Shown here one piece after another: positions 61,587 through 64,000 of a stretch of DNA of 64,000 nucleotides (its first letter is position 1; each line of letters starts with the position of its first letter). The stretch spans positions 992,001 through 1,056,000 of the forward strand of contig NZ_JBHUIZ010000003.1 in the NCBI RefSeq assembly GCF_042683165.1, given 5' to 3'. The DNA is from Tigheibacillus halophilus. GTDB taxonomy: Bacteria; Bacillota; Bacilli; Bacillales; Amphibacillaceae. The position numbers and the translations under genes were made by a program. The notes beneath the pieces were generated by a model, which saw only the letters and a list, made by a program, of their open reading frames with translations, was not told the origin of the DNA and did not search any database.

Positions 61587-62102
61587 TTATTCCTCCCATG
61601 TGATCTTACCTTTCTTACGGAGTTTTCCTAAAATATAACGCTCTATTTTACGATTTAACTTTGTGATTTTCCCGTCAGTTTGTACGATGGGGACGACTAG
61701 TATGGTATAGAGCCCTGCCATATTTCCACCAAGAATATCGGTCATTAGCTGATCGCCAATGACAACCACCTGTTTTTTTTCAAGCTTCATTTGTTTAGCG
61801 GCAGTTTTAAAAGCTCTTTTCAAAGGTTTTCTAGCACTGTACAAGAAAGGAGCAGACAGTGGCTCACAGAAGAATTGTACCCTTTCTTGATTATTATTGG
61901 AAACAATTGTTATTTTTATATCGTGTGCTTTCATTCGTTCAAACCATTCAGTCACTTCTACCGTTGCCTCTTTTTGATTCCAGGCAACAAGTGTATTATC
62001 CAAATCAGTAATGATACCTTTGATCCCGTTTCTTTTCAAATCCTCAGGCTGGATCTCGAAAATGGATTTCACATGTTGGTTCGGCAAAAATAAATTTAAC
62101 AA
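61587..62102 (-). CDS. yqeG: HAD-superfamily phosphatase YqeG
   Basis: This 171-residue protein starts at TTG (MLNLFLPNQH), matching the family N-terminus, with only a weak GGGATG site. HAD motifs: I DLDNTLVAW near 34, II IVSNNN near 71, IV VIGDQLMTD near 118. Members are related to phosphatidylglycerophosphatases, but the substrate is not shown. It is first in the eight-gene yqeG-yqeM operon. The yqeF gene found upstream in B. subtilis is absent. Confidence 0.92.
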   Translation of the reverse strand: MLNLFLPNQHVKSIFEIQPEDLKRNGIKGIITDLDNTLVAWNQKEATVEVTEWFERMKAHDIKITIVSNNNQERVQFFCEPLSAPFLYSARKPLKRAFKTAAKQMKLEKKQVVVIGDQLMTDILGGNMAGLYTILVVPIVQTDGKITKLNRKIERYILGKLRKKGKITWEE

Positions 62103-62151
62103 TTAATCTACATCCCGTCTATTAGTTCGTATAAAAGTACATACTAATCCT

Positions 62152-62180
62152 ATTATAAATCTTCGAGAAGATAAAGTGAA
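62152..62180 (-). promoter_or_regulatory. candidate promoter of the yqeG operon
   Basis: A perfect -10 TATAAT (62157-62152) has TTCACT (62180-62175) 17 bp upstream on the minus strand, about 50 bases before the yqeG start. Confidence 0.55.
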
Positions 62181-62354
62181 ACTTTCATTGTCCTGCACAA
62201 TATTGGTCTTTCGAACGGTCAACAATTGCATTGGCGATTAATATTTTCATGTTTGCTAAAAATTCCAGTTTTTCAAAGGATATCTCTTGTAACATTATGT
62301 ATAAACAGCGGTTTTCTTGAAGAATCGTTCGACAAATTACTGCAAATTTCGAAT

Positions 62355-62438
62355 TGTGGATAACTTTATCAACATTATTCACCTTGAAATACCAATATTT
62401 ACTTTACTTTTCACTGTTGTGTTCACAAGTTATCAACA
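62355..62438. promoter_or_regulatory. group of DnaA-box-like sites upstream of sda
   Basis: An exact DnaA box TTATCCACA is present on the minus strand at 62363-62355. Two TTATCAACA words (one mismatch) lie on the plus strand at 62366-62374 and 62430-62438. The surrounding 500 bases between yqeG and sda contain no gene and are AT-rich. In B. subtilis, sda transcription is controlled by DnaA bound at such sites; here the sites are 190-270 bases upstream of the sda start. Confidence 0.6.
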
Positions 62439-62627
62439 TCCTATTGTAGACAAACTCGCCTTGTTTACCCTACTGAATCGTGTTAAATTATTAGTAGTTT
62501 TAAAGACTTAAATGAAGCAAACATTGAAAATGTTATTGAATACCGCTGTTTTAAGTATACAGGCAGAAACATCATATTTCTTGTACTATTTTGCCGCATA
62601 GCACTATTCATATAGGAGGGCTGAAAA

Positions 62628-62777
62628 ATGGCAATGGAGTGCTTATCGAATGAACTGCTTCTGGATTCTTATCACAAAGCAAATGAATTAAAATTGAGCC
62701 CCGATTTCATTTTATTGATAAAAAAAGAAATCGAGAAAAGAAATTTAGCTCATAAAGTACATGCAATTGCCGAATAA
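62628..62777 (+). CDS. sda: sporulation checkpoint inhibitor Sda
   Basis: This 49-residue protein (MAMECLSNELLLDSYHKANE then LKLSPDFILLIKKEIEKRNL) matches the helical-hairpin Sda family, which inhibits the sporulation kinase KinA when DNA replication is blocked. TAGGAGGG lies upstream of the ATG. Conserved features are the SNELLLDSY helix, the loop before DFI, and EIEKRNL. B. subtilis sda also sits near yqeG. DnaA-box-like sites lie upstream. Confidence 0.92.
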   Translation: MAMECLSNELLLDSYHKANELKLSPDFILLIKKEIEKRNLAHKVHAIAE

Positions 62778-62790
62778 AACATAAAATGAA

Positions 62791-62829
62791 ACTGACATTC
62801 AGCGCGATTCATTTACGCTGAATGTCAGT
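62791..62829. terminator. long hairpin after sda
   Basis: ACTGACATTCAGCG and CGCTGAATGTCAGT form a perfect 14 bp stem around an 11-base loop, 14 bases after the sda stop. The plus-strand reading is followed by AAAAC, not T, so termination in the sda direction is doubtful; the minus-strand reading ends in TTTCATTTT. Confidence 0.55.
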
Positions 62830-62914
62830 AAAACACTCTGGTAATTACCGCGGCTTCCTCTGACAGCTGAGGAAAAGAGTCTACAATGCTTATACCGCTA
62901 ATCAATTTCCCGCC

Positions 62915-62947
62915 AAAACCTGTCGCTTCCCTGCAGACAGGTTTTTT
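62915..62947 (+). terminator. rho-independent terminator between sda and sigK
   Basis: AAAACCTGTC and GACAGGTTTT pair around an 11-base loop, followed by TT. It can end the sda transcript or a small RNA from 62830-62914. Confidence 0.75.
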
Positions 62948-63072
62948 AGCATAGAAACAAACATCAACTCATCCGTCATGACTGCCCCCAGTCCAGCTCT
63001 TCTTTAGCAGGACCTGATATATAACCAAGAAGGAGAAAAGTATAGGGACAGACACATGACAAGATATGCCCA

Positions 63073-63080
63073 CATACACT
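63073..63080 (+). promoter_or_regulatory. candidate sigma-E/sigma-K -10 element of sigK
   Basis: CATACACT matches the sigma-E -10 pattern CATACAnT and lies about 40 bases upstream of the sigK start. The -35 is not clear; ACACATG at about 63052-63058 could serve as a sigma-K type AC-containing -35. B. subtilis sigK is read by sigma-E and then sigma-K. Confidence 0.45.
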
Positions 63081-63118
63081 CTTATTATAGGCTGGTTGCC
63101 TAATCAAACAGGAGGTGT

Positions 63119-63499
63119 ATGTGTTTGTCCGCTATTTTAAGCGCGCTGGCAGTGTTAATCAAAGAAGCATTATTCTTCGTATCATACGTGAAAAATCACG
63201 CTTTCCCACAACCACTGTCTCCTGAAGAAGAAGCAAAATATATTGCTGAAATGCAAAACAACAGCGAAGAGGCAAGAAATAAACTCATCGAGCATAATTT
63301 GAGACTTGTCGCGCATATCGTGAAAAAGTTTGAAAATACTGGCGAAGATATGGAGGATTTGATTTCCATCGGTACAATCGGGCTTATCAAAGGAATCGAA
63401 AGCTATTCCGTCGGCAAGGGAACAAAACTTGCTACATATGCTGCTAGATGTATTGAGAATGAAATTCTAATGTCTACAGGGCACTACAAGGCAAACTAA
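63119..63499 (+). CDS. sigK: RNA polymerase sigma-K factor, N-terminal part, interrupted by an intervening element
   Basis: The first 118 or so of 126 residues are sigma-K: the hydrophobic pro-sequence (SALAVLIKEALFFVS), YVKNHAFPQPLSPEEE, then EHNLRLVAHIVKKFENTGED and LISIGTIGLIKGIESYS of region 2, ending ARCIENEILM. Full sigma-K is about 235-240 residues with regions 3-4; after EILM the frame gives only STGHYKAN and stops. The pro-sequence should be removed near S22/Y23 by SpoIVFB. GGAGGTG is close to the ATG, so the TTG two codons on is an alternative start. This equals spoIVCB of B. subtilis, needing excision of a skin-type element. Confidence 0.93.
   Translation: MCLSAILSALAVLIKEALFFVSYVKNHAFPQPLSPEEEAKYIAEMQNNSEEARNKLIEHNLRLVAHIVKKFENTGEDMEDLISIGTIGLIKGIESYSVGKGTKLATYAARCIENEILMSTGHYKAN
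63458..63480. other. left attachment region of the sigK intervening element (inferred)
   Basis: Similarity to sigma-K ends after the EILM codons, which end at 63472. The word AATGA at 63458-63462, in the codons for ENE, is where I recall skin recombination being placed in B. subtilis. The matching right site lies outside the window, so the exact crossover cannot be fixed here. Confidence 0.5.
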
Positions 63500-64000
63500 A
63501 AAGTAAGCACATTGACAGTTTCCGGATCAACGACTTCCACTTCACGAATAATCATTCGTAACAGCTTTTGTCTCTGCTCCACTTTCAGATTTGTTCCCTT
63601 CACAGTCAAATAATACTTAACAGCCTCTTCTAATGCATAAACACTTTTCTCTGTTCTGTTTTCTTCTATTATATTGTGGTTCAACTCGTCAAGTTTTTTC
63701 TGAAGTTTTTTTTCCTCCTTCTGCAGCTCTCTCATTTTCTCCTTGATCTCTTCCATGTCAATTTCATCATCCTCTGTAATACTTACCAAATTGAGCAACC
63801 TTTTTCGTCCATTTCTAGATTTAGTGACTCTTTCTTCTAGGTGCTTTATTTCATCCTGCACATATGTTTTTTGTGGCGCATCTTTATGTTCGTTTAGTTT
63901 TTCGGGATTATCCAAAAGTTCTACAACCATTGGCCAGACTATGTTATTTAATTTATTTTCCGACATCATTCGACCGCAACCCTTGTCTTTAGCACCAGCA
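63496..64000 (-). CDS. large serine recombinase (SpoIVCA-like), C-terminal part, cut by window edge
   Basis: A frame open from beyond the window end to the TAG at 63498-63496 gives about 168 residues. It begins with a GCGR end of a zinc ribbon, then IVWPMVVELLDNPEKL, a long coiled coil (about residues 50-110 of the visible part, KEKMRELQKEEKKLQKKLDE) and LRMIIREVEVVDPETVNVLTF. This is the C-terminal layout of large serine recombinases such as SpoIVCA. The catalytic domain lies outside the window. It converges with truncated sigK, and the two stop codons overlap, as expected for the enzyme that excises the element. Confidence 0.85.
   Translation of the reverse strand, partial: AGAKDKGCGRMMSENKLNNIVWPMVVELLDNPEKLNEHKDAPQKTYVQDEIKHLEERVTKSRNGRKRLLNLVSITEDDEIDMEEIKEKMRELQKEEKKLQKKLDELNHNIIEENRTEKSVYALEEAVKYYLTVKGTNLKVEQRQKLLRMIIREVEVVDPETVNVLTF

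Larger units (their letters stand above)
62830..63118. other. region between sda and sigK
   Basis: No gene is supported. A hairpin with a T run ends at 62947. Further right, CATACACT at 63073-63080 is a good sigma-E/sigma-K -10 before sigK. Confidence 0.5.

Noticed and set aside
1..64000. CRISPR arrays, complete prophage or insertion sequence
   Set aside because: No regularly spaced repeats, transposase frames or phage structural genes were seen; the only mobile-element gene is the recombinase at the right edge.

Overview
The window is a piece of chromosome from an endospore-forming, low-GC Gram-positive bacterium of the family Bacillaceae. Protein sequences and gene order look most like Virgibacillus, Oceanobacillus or Lentibacillus; that genus-level guess rests on memory, not on a search. 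Evidence for the family is the presence of gpr, spoIIP, yqfC, yqfD, sda and sigK, purine-rich ribosome binding sites (GGAGG type), a CIRCE-controlled hrcA operon, a glycyl T-box leader, and gene order that follows the B. subtilis sodA-dnaK-comE-yqe region for almost its whole length. Nearly all genes are on the minus strand, so the biological order runs from high to low coordinates.

Layout from low to high coordinate: the start of rpmG; a small membrane protein and an MltG-like membrane protein on the plus strand; pbpA (cell-wall transpeptidase), an MFS exporter and sodA; five tRNA genes (Phe, Ser, Ile2, Met, Asn in map order); a Na/Pi cotransporter; a short NfeD protein; yqfZ, yqfX and yqfT; nfo, cshB, yqfO, trmK and cccA; the dnaG-sigA macromolecular synthesis operon; the T-box controlled glyQ-glyS-ccpN-yqfL operon; recO, yqzL, era; a dispersed repeat-like spacer; dgkA, ybeY, pgpH, phoH, yqfD, yqfC; a hypothetical gene, floA and long nfeD; yqeY, rpsU, deoC; mtaB, rsmE, prmA, dnaJ, dnaK, grpE, hrcA; hemW, lepA, yqxA, spoIIP, gpr; rpsT on plus; holA, yqzM on plus, comEC-comEB-comEA; yqeM, rsfS, yqeK, nadD, yhbY, aroE, yqeH, yqeG; then sda on plus.

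The genes form growth-linked modules. One covers translation and ribosome assembly (era, ybeY, yqeH, rsfS, yhbY, lepA, rsmE, prmA, rpsU, rpsT, tRNAs). Others cover replication and sigma factor (dnaG, sigA, holA), protein folding under HrcA control, DNA uptake (comE), and sporulation (yqfC, yqfD, spoIIP, gpr, sda).

The most unusual part is the right end. The mother-cell sigma factor gene sigK starts at 63119 but breaks off after about 118 recognisable residues. A large serine recombinase gene lies tail to tail with it and runs off the window. This is the architecture of a skin-type sigK intervening element, which must be excised to rebuild sigK. Just upstream, sda carries a group of DnaA-box-like sites. 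I found no CRISPR array, no intact insertion sequence and no complete prophage in the part visible here.
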